Of a stretch of DNA of 64,000 bases, positions 25,025 through 34,347 are shown piece after piece; the first letter of the stretch is position 1, and every line of letters starts with the position of its first letter. Location of the stretch: contig CALAUA010000021.1 of assembly GCA_937891975.1 (NCBI GenBank), forward strand, positions 1-64,000, read 5' to 3'. The DNA comes from an uncultured Bacteroidales bacterium (lineage in GTDB: Bacteria > Bacteroidota > Bacteroidia > Bacteroidales > Paludibacteraceae). Under the pieces are notes generated by a model, which was not told the origin of the DNA, ran no database searches, and worked only from the letters and a program-made list of their open reading frames with translations. A program made the translations under genes and the position numbers.

Positions 25025-26959
25025 ATGGATAAGAACACGTGGATTGGCTTTGGATTGATAGCCGCAATTATTATTGGATTTTCATTTATTAATCGTCCTT
25101 CTAAAGAAGAGTTGGCAGAACGTCAACGCATACAGGATTCGATTGCTGTAGTTCGCGCAATGGAACAAGAGGCACAAATGTTATCTCAACAATTAACAGA
25201 AGACCTGATAAGTGAAAACGGAACTGTAACAGGTGAAAATGAGGTAGCAAGTGCAGAAGCTTTAGCAGAGCACGTGGCAGCCGTATATGGTCCGTTTGCT
25301 CCAGCAGCACAAGGAGAAGAAGGACTTATCACTTTAGAAAATGAGAAAGTTCGTTTAGGCATTGCTCGCCGAGGCGGAAGAATAGCTAAAGCCGAACTGA
25401 AAGAATACAAAGCATACGGCGATAGCGTAAATGACTTATGCCTTTTCCAAGGTGATGAGAGTAGCTTGAATTTCACTCTCGTAACTAACAATAGTCGTAT
25501 TTTATCTACCCAAAACTTGTACTTCCAAGAAGAGAGTCTAACAACGGACGATGAAGGAAAGAGTACGTTGGTTATGCGACTCAACACTAATATTGATGGG
25601 TGCTATATCGACTTTGTATATACCTTGCCTGCAGATGATTATATGGTAGGAATGAGTATCCAACCACATAATATGCAATTGGCTTTAGCACAAAACATGT
25701 CATCGATTGAACTGCAATGGAGTCAAACTATTCCTCAACAAGAAAAAGGACGTAAGTTTGAAGAAAAATATGCGCAATTGCAATACATGTTCGTAGGTGG
25801 TGATATAGAAAAGTTATCTGAAGTAAAAGCCGACCGCGCTAAGGAATCTGCTCGCCTCAAATGGATTGCATACAAAGATCAATTCTTCTCAACGGTGTTG
25901 ATTGCTGATGATGCATTTGAATCCACCCAAATGGAATCTACTCCACTCAATGCTCTGAGTCGCTATATCAAAGAATATAACACAACAACAAGTTTGCCAC
26001 TGGACATAACAGGTAAAAAGACCACCGATTTGCATTATTACCTTGGTCCAAACCACTACAATACACTTAAAGCATATGACAAAGATGTAGAGAAAGCCGA
26101 TCGTTTACACCTCAATGAACTAGTGCCACTAGGTTGGAAGATAGTTAGTTGGATTAACAAAGCATTGGTAATTCCAATGTTTAACTTATTTACTTCTTGG
26201 GGGTTACATATTGGTATTGTGATTCTACTGATGACTCTGGTAATCAAATTGATTATTTTGCCATTCGTATTTGCATCCTACAAGTCAAGCGCAAAAATGC
26301 GTGTATTGAAACCACAATTGGATGAAATCAATGAGAAATACCCACCAGAGAAGATGCAAGAACGCCAACAAGCCACTATGGCATTGTATCAGAAAGCAGG
26401 TGTTAGTCCGATGTCGGGTTGCTTGCCAATGCTATTCCAGTTCCCTGTACTGATGGCTATGTTCTGGTTCTTGCCTACAGCTATTGAGTTGCGCGGTCAG
26501 TCGCTATTCTGGGCAGATGACCTCTCGACTTATGATGCAATTATTACGTGGAGTAAGTCTATTCCAATCTTCGGAACTCACCTGAGTTTGTTCTGCTTAT
26601 TGATGACCATAGTGAACATCGTATATACCCATATCACCATGCAAACACAGTCTGGCGGTCAAGAGATGAAAGTGATGAAATGGATGATGTACTTGATGCC
26701 ATTGATGTTCCTCTTTATCTTTAATGATTACGCAGCAGGACTCAGTTACTACTATCTCGTCAGTCTATTGATGACCATTATCCAAACGATGATTTTCCGT
26801 TGGGCAATCGATGACAAGAAAGTGTTGGCACAGATGGAAGCCAATGCCAAGAAAAAAGGCACACAAAAGAAGTCGGGTTTTGCAGCACGCTTGGAAGCTA
26901 TGCAACGTGAACAACAACGCCTAGCACGCGAGCAAGCAAAAGCGCAGATGAGGAGATAA
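25025..26959 (+). CDS. yidC: Membrane protein insertase YidC
   Basis: Inserts and folds inner-membrane proteins, alone or with SecYEG; 644 residues, usual for Bacteroidales. First transmembrane segment at residues 5-22 (WIGFGLIAAIIIGFSFI), large periplasmic beta domain (about 60-350), then the conserved five-helix core from about 370: SWGLHIGIVILLMTLVIKLIILPF, SAKMRVLKPQLDEINEKY and the GCLPMLFQFPVLMAMFWF segment. The tail (about 600-644) is Lys/Arg/Gln-rich and can touch the ribosome. The outer-membrane protein gene downstream lies 55 bases away across heptanucleotide repeats. Confidence 0.97.
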   Translation: MDKNTWIGFGLIAAIIIGFSFINRPSKEELAERQRIQDSIAVVRAMEQEAQMLSQQLTEDLISENGTVTGENEVASAEALAEHVAAVYGPFAPAAQGEEGLITLENEKVRLGIARRGGRIAKAELKEYKAYGDSVNDLCLFQGDESSLNFTLVTNNSRILSTQNLYFQEESLTTDDEGKSTLVMRLNTNIDGCYIDFVYTLPADDYMVGMSIQPHNMQLALAQNMSSIELQWSQTIPQQEKGRKFEEKYAQLQYMFVGGDIEKLSEVKADRAKESARLKWIAYKDQFFSTVLIADDAFESTQMESTPLNALSRYIKEYNTTTSLPLDITGKKTTDLHYYLGPNHYNTLKAYDKDVEKADRLHLNELVPLGWKIVSWINKALVIPMFNLFTSWGLHIGIVILLMTLVIKLIILPFVFASYKSSAKMRVLKPQLDEINEKYPPEKMQERQQATMALYQKAGVSPMSGCLPMLFQFPVLMAMFWFLPTAIELRGQSLFWADDLSTYDAIITWSKSIPIFGTHLSLFCLLMTIVNIVYTHITMQTQSGGQEMKVMKWMMYLMPLMFLFIFNDYAAGLSYYYLVSLLMTIIQTMIFRWAIDDKKVLAQMEANAKKKGTQKKSGFAARLEAMQREQQRLAREQAKAQMRR

Positions 26960-26961
26960 GT

Positions 26962-27010
26962 GTTTAGAGTTTAGAGTTTAGAGTTTAGTGTTTAGAGTTT
27001 AGTGTTTAGA
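26962..27010 (+). repeat. Seven heptanucleotide units GTTTAGA/GTTTAGT
   Basis: Perfect 7-bp period over 49 bases, filling the gap between yidC and the next gene. Same TTTAG vocabulary as family A but without a hairpin. Confidence 0.85.
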
Positions 27011-27014
27011 GAAC

Positions 27015-27731
27015 ATGAAGAGATGGTCTATAATCATGGTCCTATGCTCAGTAATGAGCATAGGACTTTTTGCGCAAAACGACAGCATAAGTGCGCAAGC
27101 AACGAAAGATAAATATACGTTCGGTGATTTTTTTGATGCCCTTGATTTGCCTACAGTAGTAGGTGTGGGTGTTACGCCAAATGGGATTGAAGGAGCCACT
27201 TTCAATTCTGCAATGCGATTGGGATGGCGACACCATAAAAACTATGGAACGTTTGTGTATATCACATACGACACACACAGCAATACATATAAAGACATGG
27301 ACTTGCAATTTGCAGGTTCAAATTTCCGCGACGCAGAGGTTTGGTACAATGAGGTAGGTATGAGTGTAGGTTATCGTTTCCCTTTGGTGAAAGATATCAA
27401 AGCATTCTATGAAAATCCTTATTTCCATCCATGGGATTTCTTTGTTAGTCTGCAGCCTGGTGTGTCAATTGCTACGGTAAAGAACGCAACACTGATGGAC
27501 GACAATTCCTCCTATGAGATGACCAATATTGACCATGTAGTCCCTACTCTACGCTTCTCGGCAGGTGTGGAATGGTTTATATTCTCTAACTTTGGTGTGT
27601 TTGCAGAAGCGGCTTACACGCAGCACTTGATGCCTACTATCATCGAGCAAGCAGCCATTAACAAAGGTGATATAAAACACCCATCTGGACCTATTACAAT
27701 CTCAGTAGGATTGTCATTATTCTTCAACTAA
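27015..27731 (+). CDS. Outer-membrane beta-barrel protein, unknown function
   Basis: 238 residues with a signal peptide (MKRWSIIMVLCSVMSIGLFAQ). Alternating hydrophobic/aromatic strands follow, and the chain ends in Phe-Phe-Asn (SVGLSLFFN), typical of a barrel recognised by BamA. No family-specific motif. Probably cotranscribed with yidC; a shared terminator follows. Confidence 0.7.
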   Translation: MKRWSIIMVLCSVMSIGLFAQNDSISAQATKDKYTFGDFFDALDLPTVVGVGVTPNGIEGATFNSAMRLGWRHHKNYGTFVYITYDTHSNTYKDMDLQFAGSNFRDAEVWYNEVGMSVGYRFPLVKDIKAFYENPYFHPWDFFVSLQPGVSIATVKNATLMDDNSSYEMTNIDHVVPTLRFSAGVEWFIFSNFGVFAEAAYTQHLMPTIIEQAAINKGDIKHPSGPITISVGLSLFFN

Positions 27732-27766
27732 AACATTGAGGTAACCACACGTAAAGTTCCCGTCAT

Positions 27767-27807
27767 CCCCAGAGTGGTACGGGAGTGGTACGGGAATGGT
27801 ACGGGGA
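27767..27807. repeat. Family E repeat (GTGGTACGGGA units)
   Basis: Three units of TGGTACGGG with variable joints, bordered by CCCC and GGGG. The related copy is at 49080-49117 in the other orientation. Confidence 0.7.
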
Positions 27808-27871
27808 TTTCTACGTATCTTAAAAAACAAAGATACAAGGAATACACCACTATAAATAAAATGAAAAAATA

Positions 27872-27902
27872 ATAAGGTGTCCAAGTGGACACCTTATATT
27901 TA
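27872..27902. terminator. Bidirectional terminator between convergent genes
   Basis: ATAAGGTGTCC-aagt-GGACACCTTAT (27872-27897), A- and T-rich on both sides; serves the barrel genes on either strand. Confidence 0.85.
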
Positions 27903-27955
27903 TATATACGCGCGTTAGACGCTTGTATAATTCAATTCAAATTAGCTTCAGCAAA

Positions 27956-28447
27956 TTAGAACAAGTAGCGAACACCAAGAGTTACGCCATAGAAACCTGC
28001 GGTATTGAAGCCTAGAGGAGCACTATCTGTTGCGGTAGCATAGTAGATACCAATGTTTGGACGGTAATCTACAGAGAGTTGCAATGGGAACCAGAAGTCA
28101 TAACTTACACCTACGTGACCAACAACACCAGCATAGATTGTTGGATATTTGAAGCCATAGATACCAGCACCTGCACCAACACCAAGTGACCAGTTCCACT
28201 CACCCTTCTCATTCCAAGGAATAGCAGTGTTGAATGGGTTAATCCAATCATAGGTACATGTAGCACCAATACCATTAAACATAGGAATGTTTACAGACAA
28301 ATCAAGCATATTAGCTTCGCCAAGACTGTGTTGATAAGAAACATCCACACCATAACCAATGTTAGCACCAATAGCGCGTGGTTGTGCTACAGCAGTAGCC
28401 ACACCTGCAACTGCCAAAATGGCAATCATAAGAATACTTTTTTTCAT
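27956..28447 (-). CDS. Small outer-membrane beta-barrel protein
   Basis: 163 residues, signal peptide MKKSILMIAILAVAGVATAVAQ. Strands rich in Gly and aromatic residues and the C-terminal Phe (GVTLGVRYLF) indicate an eight-strand barrel. No known family. It is the only gene of its transcript, with a promoter at 28528-28559 and the terminator at 27872-27902. Confidence 0.7.
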   Translation of the reverse strand: MKKSILMIAILAVAGVATAVAQPRAIGANIGYGVDVSYQHSLGEANMLDLSVNIPMFNGIGATCTYDWINPFNTAIPWNEKGEWNWSLGVGAGAGIYGFKYPTIYAGVVGHVGVSYDFWFPLQLSVDYRPNIGIYYATATDSAPLGFNTAGFYGVTLGVRYLF

Positions 28448-28527
28448 AATCTTTTTTGTTTTTTGAAATTATATTAAAAATAGTGATTGTTTTCTAAACA
28501 AGTCATCATTTCATCAATAAATGTGCA

Positions 28528-28559
28528 CAAAGGTACAACTATTTTTTTTATTATGCAAA
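28528..28559 (-). promoter_or_regulatory. Promoter of the small barrel gene
   Basis: Minus strand TTTG (28559-28556), 20 bases, TACCTTTG (28535-28528). Confidence 0.8.
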
Positions 28560-28595
28560 TAATTTTGTCATTTTTCAAAAAAAAATAGTATTTTA

Positions 28596-28627
28596 TTTGT
28601 AGATATCAACAAAAAGTACTATCTTTG
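28596..28627 (+). promoter_or_regulatory. Promoter of the aspartate aminotransferase gene
   Basis: TTTG (28596-28599), 20 bases, TATCTTTG (28620-28627). Confidence 0.8.
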
Positions 28628-28653
28628 CAAGGTGTTTTAACTTTTAGGTAGAT

Positions 28654-29859
28654 ATGCGTATTTCCAACCGAATAGCTGCACTCGAGGAGTCAGCAACCCT
28701 GCAAGTGGCAGCATTGTGCCAACAACTTCGTTCAGAAGGAGTAGATGTGATTGGTCTTTCATTGGGTGAGCCCGACTTTCCTGCTCCTGCACACGTTAAA
28801 CAAGCTGCTATTGCTGCCATCAACAATGATATATCGCATTATGGTCCAACACCCGGTTTCCCCTCTTTGCGTCAAGCGATAGCAGATACCCTAAATAATG
28901 ATATCAAGGATTATCCCGTGCGTGCATACAACGCAAACGAGATAGTAGTGTCGGTGGGTGCAAAACAGGCATTGTGTAATGCGATAGAAGCACTGATAGG
29001 ACCTGATGATGAGGTGATTATGCCTACTCCATGTTGGGTGAGTTATGTAGAAATGGTGAAGATTGCGCAAGGCAAGAGCGTGATTGTGAAGACTAGGATG
29101 GAAGACAATTTCTGCCTCACCGCAGCTCAATTAGAGGCCGCAATTACTCCTAAGACCAAGCTCTTGATGCTCTGCTCTCCGAACAATCCAACAGGTTCGG
29201 TTTACACGTTAGAGAACTTGAAGGCATTGGTAGAGGTACTCAAGCGTCACCCACAAGTAAACGTGTTGGCAGATGAGATATACCAACATATTTTATACAC
29301 AGGTAAGCATGAGACTTTGGCTCAGTTCCCTGAATTGGAAGACCGCCTAATCATCATCAACGGCGTGAGCAAGGCATATGCTATGACAGGTTATCGCATA
29401 GGATGGTTAGCATGCCATGACAAGGACCTGATAACAGCCGTAAAACGCCTACAAGGTCAGACAATTAGTTGCGCTACAACCATCGCCCAGAAAGCAGCAG
29501 AGGCAGCATATACTGGCGATCAAAGTTGTGTAGAAGAAATGCGACGAGCATTCCATCGTCGCCGTGATTTGATTGTAGGGTTGGCAAAAGACATTCCAGG
29601 AATGAAGGTACTTGAGCCACAAGGTGCGTTCTACCTATTCCCCGATGTGTCCGCCTATTTTGGCAAACAATACAAGGGTCAGACAATACACAATGCGGAT
29701 GAATTGGTGACATTCTTGCTACAAGAAGCTCACGTGGCATGTGTATCAGGTAGCGCCTTTGGGGAGGATAATTGTATCCGTTTCTCTTATGCAACGAGTG
29801 AAGACTTGATTATCGAAGCAATGCGCCGTATGAAAGAGACTTTGGCAATATTAACATAA
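28654..29859 (+). CDS. Aspartate aminotransferase-type PLP enzyme
   Basis: 401 residues, fold-type I aminotransferase of the class Ib aspartate group. It shows LSLGEPDFPAP near 36-46, CSPNNPTGSVY, DEIYQHILY and the PLP lysine K240 in GVSKAYAMTGYRIGW; RFSYATS near the C-terminus holds the carboxylate-binding Arg. Expected reaction: amino-group exchange between aspartate and 2-oxoglutarate in the cytoplasm; the exact amino acid range is not fixed by sequence. A TerB-like gene follows 21 bases downstream. Confidence 0.92.
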   Translation: MRISNRIAALEESATLQVAALCQQLRSEGVDVIGLSLGEPDFPAPAHVKQAAIAAINNDISHYGPTPGFPSLRQAIADTLNNDIKDYPVRAYNANEIVVSVGAKQALCNAIEALIGPDDEVIMPTPCWVSYVEMVKIAQGKSVIVKTRMEDNFCLTAAQLEAAITPKTKLLMLCSPNNPTGSVYTLENLKALVEVLKRHPQVNVLADEIYQHILYTGKHETLAQFPELEDRLIIINGVSKAYAMTGYRIGWLACHDKDLITAVKRLQGQTISCATTIAQKAAEAAYTGDQSCVEEMRRAFHRRRDLIVGLAKDIPGMKVLEPQGAFYLFPDVSAYFGKQYKGQTIHNADELVTFLLQEAHVACVSGSAFGEDNCIRFSYATSEDLIIEAMRRMKETLAILT

Positions 29860-29880
29860 ACAAAATAAATCTAATACCCA

Positions 29881-31290
29881 ATGCGTCATCACCAGAAAAT
29901 AGCGATTGCTCGTCTGATTTCAGACCTCATCAAATCTGATGATGTGATATGCAAAGAGGAAATTTCATTGTATAATCAGATTGTTCAATCTTTTGAAATT
30001 TCTCTAGATGAGTTACATCAGTCGCAATACATCTCATTAACTGAATCAGTTGGTTATCTTAAGAATATGCCTGCTGATGAGCAACTGAAGATTTATGATA
30101 TTCTCAAAAAAGCGGCTTATTCGGACAACTCATGTGTAGCACGTGAGGCATTGCTGTTGCAAACATTGTCATTAGTATTGCAAGATAAAGAAGAAAAGTA
30201 TCAACTTTTCTCGACCCAAATAAGCGGTTGGCAAAACACAGAAAAATATGTGATGTATATCGAAAGCGATTACATGCATACCATCAACGAGGAAATATTG
30301 GAGCAATATGATGCCATCGCTAACTTACTGCATTTATGGAAATTTGAATTTATCTATATTCCAAAAATAGCTCAATCTTGTTTGGATATGGATCGTGATT
30401 ATCTATGCGATATTATTCGCTATATGAATCCACGCCTATCCATCGAATGTTTGAATAATCTATACGACCAACTAACTAGCATCAATACGGAAACCTATAC
30501 ACGCAACTACCTAGCTAATACGTGTCACCAGAACATTTTTTACAACATAGAACCATCTCTGCTTATTAACGTTGGATTATCTTATGTTCCCTCTAGTACC
30601 TCTGCATGTAACGATAATCATTATATCAATTTTCTTACTATTCGGCTAGAAGATGAGCCAGATAGTGTTTTGAATGAAGTACGTCGTTTTATTGATCAAT
30701 ACGAAACCTATATTACTGAACCTGAATATTTTCGTCCGAAGCGTAGTAAAAATTTGTTCCACTACCATGGCTTCTACAAACAACTTTTTGATTTCTTAAT
30801 ACGCCATCATACGAATGGAGAAGAAAATAGCATCTTTATTGATCTACCTGCTCATCGCATCTGGATGCGTGGCATAGAAATCCAAATGAGTGCTACCCAG
30901 TTGGCAACATATATATTTATTTTGCACCAATCATTCTGTACCCACTATGGTGGTCTGATTAAAGCAGGTCAACATCATCCATTATCAGAAAAAGAAGTTG
31001 CGCGATTAGGACGTGCATTCCATGGAATATGTAATATATTTCGTGAAACACCTATCCTAAATACACGTTCATACTTAGAAGATGTTGCCAACATCCGTGG
31101 ATATATCGCACGAATACGTGCCATCGTTGCACACCAGATAGATGCAACAGACGTCGACTACTATTATCCAAAAGATTCTGCCGATAAAAGTATGTACCAC
31201 ATCGCTATAGATCCACGAAAAATACGCATGCGCACTTCACAAGGAGAGATTTTATTTACAGATTATACACTCTGGAAACAACTAAAATAG
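29881..31290 (+). CDS. TerB-like N-terminal domain protein, unknown function
   Basis: 469 residues, no signal or membrane segment. Residues 1-120 look like a TerB-type helical bundle (IARLISDLIKSDDVICKEEISLYNQI, an acidic helix pair also found in tellurite-resistance TerB). The middle (130-310) is unassigned. The last 150 residues contain MSATQLATYIFILHQ and a C-terminal beta hairpin (IRMRTSQGEILFTDYTLWKQL) that could belong to a winged-helix-like fold. I do not recognise a function. It shares a transcript with the aminotransferase. Confidence 0.6.
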   Translation: MRHHQKIAIARLISDLIKSDDVICKEEISLYNQIVQSFEISLDELHQSQYISLTESVGYLKNMPADEQLKIYDILKKAAYSDNSCVAREALLLQTLSLVLQDKEEKYQLFSTQISGWQNTEKYVMYIESDYMHTINEEILEQYDAIANLLHLWKFEFIYIPKIAQSCLDMDRDYLCDIIRYMNPRLSIECLNNLYDQLTSINTETYTRNYLANTCHQNIFYNIEPSLLINVGLSYVPSSTSACNDNHYINFLTIRLEDEPDSVLNEVRRFIDQYETYITEPEYFRPKRSKNLFHYHGFYKQLFDFLIRHHTNGEENSIFIDLPAHRIWMRGIEIQMSATQLATYIFILHQSFCTHYGGLIKAGQHHPLSEKEVARLGRAFHGICNIFRETPILNTRSYLEDVANIRGYIARIRAIVAHQIDATDVDYYYPKDSADKSMYHIAIDPRKIRMRTSQGEILFTDYTLWKQLK

Positions 31291-31323
31291 TACACCTATT
31301 TCAACTCGAAGATTTAGATAATT

Positions 31324-31387
31324 TAACAATATTGTTACTTACATCCATTACATTGATTGATGTATTTAGCAATATTGTTATTTTTTG
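31324..31387 (+). terminator. Long terminator hairpin
   Basis: TAACAATATTG (31324-31334) pairs with CAATATTGTTA (31370-31380), ACATC with GATGT inside, then TTTTTT. The T-run also supplies the -33 box of the next promoter. Confidence 0.75.
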
Positions 31388-31415
31388 CACGACTTATGAA
31401 ATCCTTGTACTTTTG
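31384..31415 (+). promoter_or_regulatory. Promoter of the small membrane protein gene
   Basis: TTTG (31384-31387), 20 bases, TACTTTTG (31408-31415). Confidence 0.75.
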
Positions 31416-31464
31416 CAGCACGTTTTATAACTCGTGCCATTAAACCACCTAAAAAACTGAAACT

Positions 31465-31902
31465 ATGTATTCGCACATCTTTACAACATTTAAGCTTGCG
31501 CTTTATGCACTCAGCACTTTTTGGCTGATTCGTCTGATGTGGGGGATTAACATCGTAACTATCATCGCACTCATCATTCTAGATGCTTGTCATTTTCTCT
31601 TTCCTTTTTCGCCATGGATTATTGTCCTTGTGCAGTTTGCACTATTGATTTGCATCTATTTTATCACCCTTTTTACAGGATCGTGGAACTTACGAAACCA
31701 TCGCATTGAAGTAGATCCGATGATCTCACTATTACTTCTAGCACTGCTCTATCTAGTAGGTCTGGCACATTACCGCAGTATTTTGGAGGGTGAAACGGGA
31801 ATAAAGCCCTATATAGCTCCAGTATGTATTGCGATTGCCATGTTGATTGCCACAAGTATCTCATACTTGCTAGGCAGAAAAAACGAAAGGTTATCCCACT
31901 AG
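31465..31902 (+). CDS. Four-helix inner-membrane protein, unknown function
   Basis: 145 residues with hydrophobic stretches at about 10-40, 45-70, 88-105 and 118-138 and few charges between them. The short polar tail is GRKNERLSH. No motif recognised. Its last codons overlap the stem of the terminator shared with dnaK. Confidence 0.6.
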   Translation: MYSHIFTTFKLALYALSTFWLIRLMWGINIVTIIALIILDACHFLFPFSPWIIVLVQFALLICIYFITLFTGSWNLRNHRIEVDPMISLLLLALLYLVGLAHYRSILEGETGIKPYIAPVCIAIAMLIATSISYLLGRKNERLSH

Positions 31903-31921
31903 GATAACCTTTCTAGTTTTA
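31885..31921. terminator. Bidirectional terminator between the membrane protein gene and dnaK
   Basis: GAAAGGTTATCC (31885-31896) pairs perfectly with GGATAACCTTTC (31902-31913). The stop codon of the rightward gene lies in the loop. Confidence 0.85.
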
Positions 31922-31947
31922 TTCACAAATAGATGAATCTATGTCAA

Positions 31948-33867
31948 TTACTTCACTTCTTCGAAGTCCACATCCTCGGCTGCGCCTTGGTTGTTGCCAC
32001 CTTGGTTGCCTGCTTGTGCACCGCCTTGGAAGTCAGCACCTGGTTGAGGACCTGCTTGACCTTGAGTAGCGTTGTACATCTCTGCACTAGCAGCTTGGAA
32101 AGCGGTCATCAATGCTTGGTTAGCTGCCTCGCATGCGTCTGCATCTTTCTTCTCGTAAGCATCTTTGAGGTTCTTCAATGCCTCCTCAATTGGAGCTTTC
32201 TTGTCAGCAGGGATCTTGTCGCCAAGTTCAGCCAACTGCTTCTCGGTTTGGAAGATAGTAGCGTCAGCACGGTTGAGTTTCTCAATACGCTCTTTCTCCT
32301 TCTTATCTGCCTCAGCATTAGCCTCTGCCTCTGCTTTCATGCGCTTGATCTCTTCGTCGCTCAAGCCGCTGGATGCCTCGATACGAATCTTTTGCTCTTT
32401 GCCAGTAGCTTTGTCCTTAGCAGTAACGTTGAGGATACCGTTGGCATCAATATCAAAGGTCACTTCGATTTGTGGCTCGCCACGGCGTGCAGGCATGATA
32501 CCATCGAGGTGGAAGATACCGATTTGCTTGTTTTGTGCAGCCATTGGGCGCTCACCTTGCAATACCTTGATCTCTACAGAAGGTTGGTTGTCCACTGCTG
32601 TGGTAAAGGTCTCGGTCTTCTTGGTTGGGATAGTGGTGTTCGCCTCAATCATCTTGGTCATCACGCCACCCATAGTCTCGATACCGAGAGAGAGTGGGGT
32701 AACATCGAGCAGGAGGACATCCTTTACATCACCTGTCAATACACCACCTTGGATAGCTGCACCGAGAGCCACAACCTCGTCTGGGTTAACGCCCTTAGAT
32801 GGAGCTTTGCCGAAGAATTTCTCAACTGCTTGTTGGATAGCAGGGATACGAGTTGAACCACCTACGAGGATAATCTCGTTAATATCGCTAATACTTAGAC
32901 CTGCGTTTTGCAAAGCGGTGCGGCATGGAGCGATGGTGCGTTGTACGAGGTCGTCAATGAGTTGCTCAAACTTAGCACGGGTGAGGGTCTTTACCAAGTG
33001 TGCTGGCACACCATTTACAGGCATGATGTATGGCAAGTTAATCTCAGTAGAGGTGGTGTTAGAAAGCTCGATTTTTGCCTTCTCAGCTGCCTCTTTGAGT
33101 CGTTGCATAGCCATAGCGTCTTTGCTAAGGTCTGCACCACCGTTCTCGCTCTTGAACTCTTGTACGAGCCAGTCGATAATGCGGTGATCGAAGTCATCAC
33201 CACCCAAGTGAGTATCACCATCGGTAGCTTTCACCTCAAATACGCCGTCGCCCAATTCGAGCACAGATACGTCGTGTGTACCACCACCGCAGTCGAATAC
33301 TACGATCTTCATGTCTTTGTCGCTCTTATCAAGACCGTATGCCAAAGCAGCAGCTGTTGGCTCGTTCACGATACGGCGAACATTCAGACCTGCGATCTCG
33401 CCTGCCTCTTTGGTAGCTTGACGTTGGCTGTCGTTGAAGTATGCAGGTACAGTAATCACTGCCTCTGTTACCTCTTGACCAAGATAATCTTCAGCGGTCT
33501 TCTTCATCTTTTGGAGGATGATAGCTGAGATCTCTTGTGGGGTGTACAAACGACCATCAATATCCACGCGTGGGGTGTTGTTGTCGCCCTTTACTACTTT
33601 ATAAGGTACGCGCGATACCTCATTAGCAAGACGGTCATAGGTCTCACCCATGAAACGTTTGATTGAATATACGGTGCGTGTAGGGTTGGTGATTGCTTGA
33701 CGCTTAGCAGGGTCGCCCACTTTGCGCTCGCCACCATCTACGAAACCAACCACAGATGGGGTTGTACGTTTACCCTCAGAGTTGGTGATAACTACAGGCT
33801 CATTGCCTTCCATAACTGCGACACAGGAGTTTGTTGTTCCTAAGTCAATTCCAATAATTTTTCCCAT
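31948..33867 (-). CDS. dnaK: Chaperone DnaK (Hsp70)
   Basis: 639 residues, full length. ATP-driven cytoplasmic chaperone. Starts [21 protein letters not shown], with PSVVGF, the second phosphate loop [14 protein letters not shown] near 195-208 (usually DLGGGTFD, so DCGGGTHD is a small variation), [13 protein letters not shown] near 335-348 and the linker [15 protein letters not shown]. The Gly/Gln-rich tail ends in EDVDFEEVK, as in other Bacteroidales. It is a single-gene unit; dnaJ/grpE are not adjacent. The 110-base leader contains family B repeats, and a sigma-54-like element lies upstream. Confidence 0.98.
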   Translation of the reverse strand: MGKIIGIDLGTTNSCVAVMEGNEPVVITNSEGKRTTPSVVGFVDGGERKVGDPAKRQAITNPTRTVYSIKRFMGETYDRLANEVSRVPYKVVKGDNNTPRVDIDGRLYTPQEISAIILQKMKKTAEDYLGQEVTEAVITVPAYFNDSQRQATKEAGEIAGLNVRRIVNEPTAAALAYGLDKSDKDMKIVVFDCGGGTHDVSVLELGDGVFEVKATDGDTHLGGDDFDHRIIDWLVQEFKSENGGADLSKDAMAMQRLKEAAEKAKIELSNTTSTEINLPYIMPVNGVPAHLVKTLTRAKFEQLIDDLVQRTIAPCRTALQNAGLSISDINEIILVGGSTRIPAIQQAVEKFFGKAPSKGVNPDEVVALGAAIQGGVLTGDVKDVLLLDVTPLSLGIETMGGVMTKMIEANTTIPTKKTETFTTAVDNQPSVEIKVLQGERPMAAQNKQIGIFHLDGIMPARRGEPQIEVTFDIDANGILNVTAKDKATGKEQKIRIEASSGLSDEEIKRMKAEAEANAEADKKEKERIEKLNRADATIFQTEKQLAELGDKIPADKKAPIEEALKNLKDAYEKKDADACEAANQALMTAFQAASAEMYNATQGQAGPQPGADFQGGAQAGNQGGNNQGAAEDVDFEEVK

Positions 33868-33899
33868 TTTATTTGATTTTTTTAGTTAATATTCTTGTT

Positions 33900-33966
33900 T
33901 GAGTCCGGAGTCGCGTGTCGGGAGTCCGATTATTATTTGAGTCTGGAGTCCAGTGTCGCGATTCCT
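33900..33966. repeat. Family B repeat in the dnaK leader
   Basis: GAGTCCGGAGTCGCGTGTCG, GGAGTCCGATT and GTCTGGAGTCCAGTGTCGCG follow one another. It lies inside the dnaK 5' leader. Confidence 0.75.
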
Positions 33967-33977
33967 GTCTTAATATA

Positions 33978-33993
33978 GACAAATGCCGTGCCA
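33978..33993 (-). promoter_or_regulatory. Sigma-54-like promoter of dnaK
   Basis: Minus strand TGGCACGGCATTTGTC: GG and the -12 GT (consensus GC) are separated by exactly 10 bases. No good TAnnTTTG box with a partner is seen here. An inverted TGTCT/AGACA pair overlaps the expected start. Confidence 0.45.
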
Positions 33994-34096
33994 AAGTAGA
34001 ATTTAGTGATTGAACTGCCACGCAACTGACAAAATGGCAGAAATGCGTAATTTTTATTGTCTTAATAGAGAAAATAATGAATATTTTTATCAAACA

Positions 34097-34128
34097 TTTG
34101 CACATTTCGCAAAAAAGCAGTATCTTTG
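34097..34128 (+). promoter_or_regulatory. Promoter of tRNA-Thr
   Basis: TTTG (34097-34100), 20 bases, TATCTTTG (34121-34128). The spacer to the tRNA (34164-34191) holds three CTATACCAC-like units. Confidence 0.8.
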
Positions 34129-34196
34129 CAGTCGCGTTTGGTCTTTTAGGTGTGTTTAATGTTATACCATTCTATACCACCCTATACCGCGTTTCT

Positions 34197-34269
<73 letters not shown>

Positions 34270-34275
34270 CAAAGG

Positions 34276-34311
34276 TAGCGAATCATCATAGTATGGTTCG
34301 CTATTTTTTTG
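34276..34311 (+). terminator. Terminator behind tRNA-Thr
   Basis: TAGCGAA-TCAT pairs with ATGG-TTCGCTA, followed by seven T. The T-run ends in the TTTG -33 box of the next promoter. Confidence 0.8.
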
Positions 34312-34339
34312 CATAATCAAAAAAAAATCACTACCTTTG
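34308..34339 (+). promoter_or_regulatory. Promoter of the plug protein gene, nearly leaderless
   Basis: TTTG (34308-34311), 20 bases, TACCTTTG (34332-34339). The ATG is at 34348, so the expected leader is only a few bases. Confidence 0.8.
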
Positions 34340-34347
34340 CAGGCGAA

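Noticed and set aside
26962..27010. CRISPR or origin iterons
   Set aside because: Seven-base units without spacers, of the same type as other gene-border repeats; no replication gene nearby.
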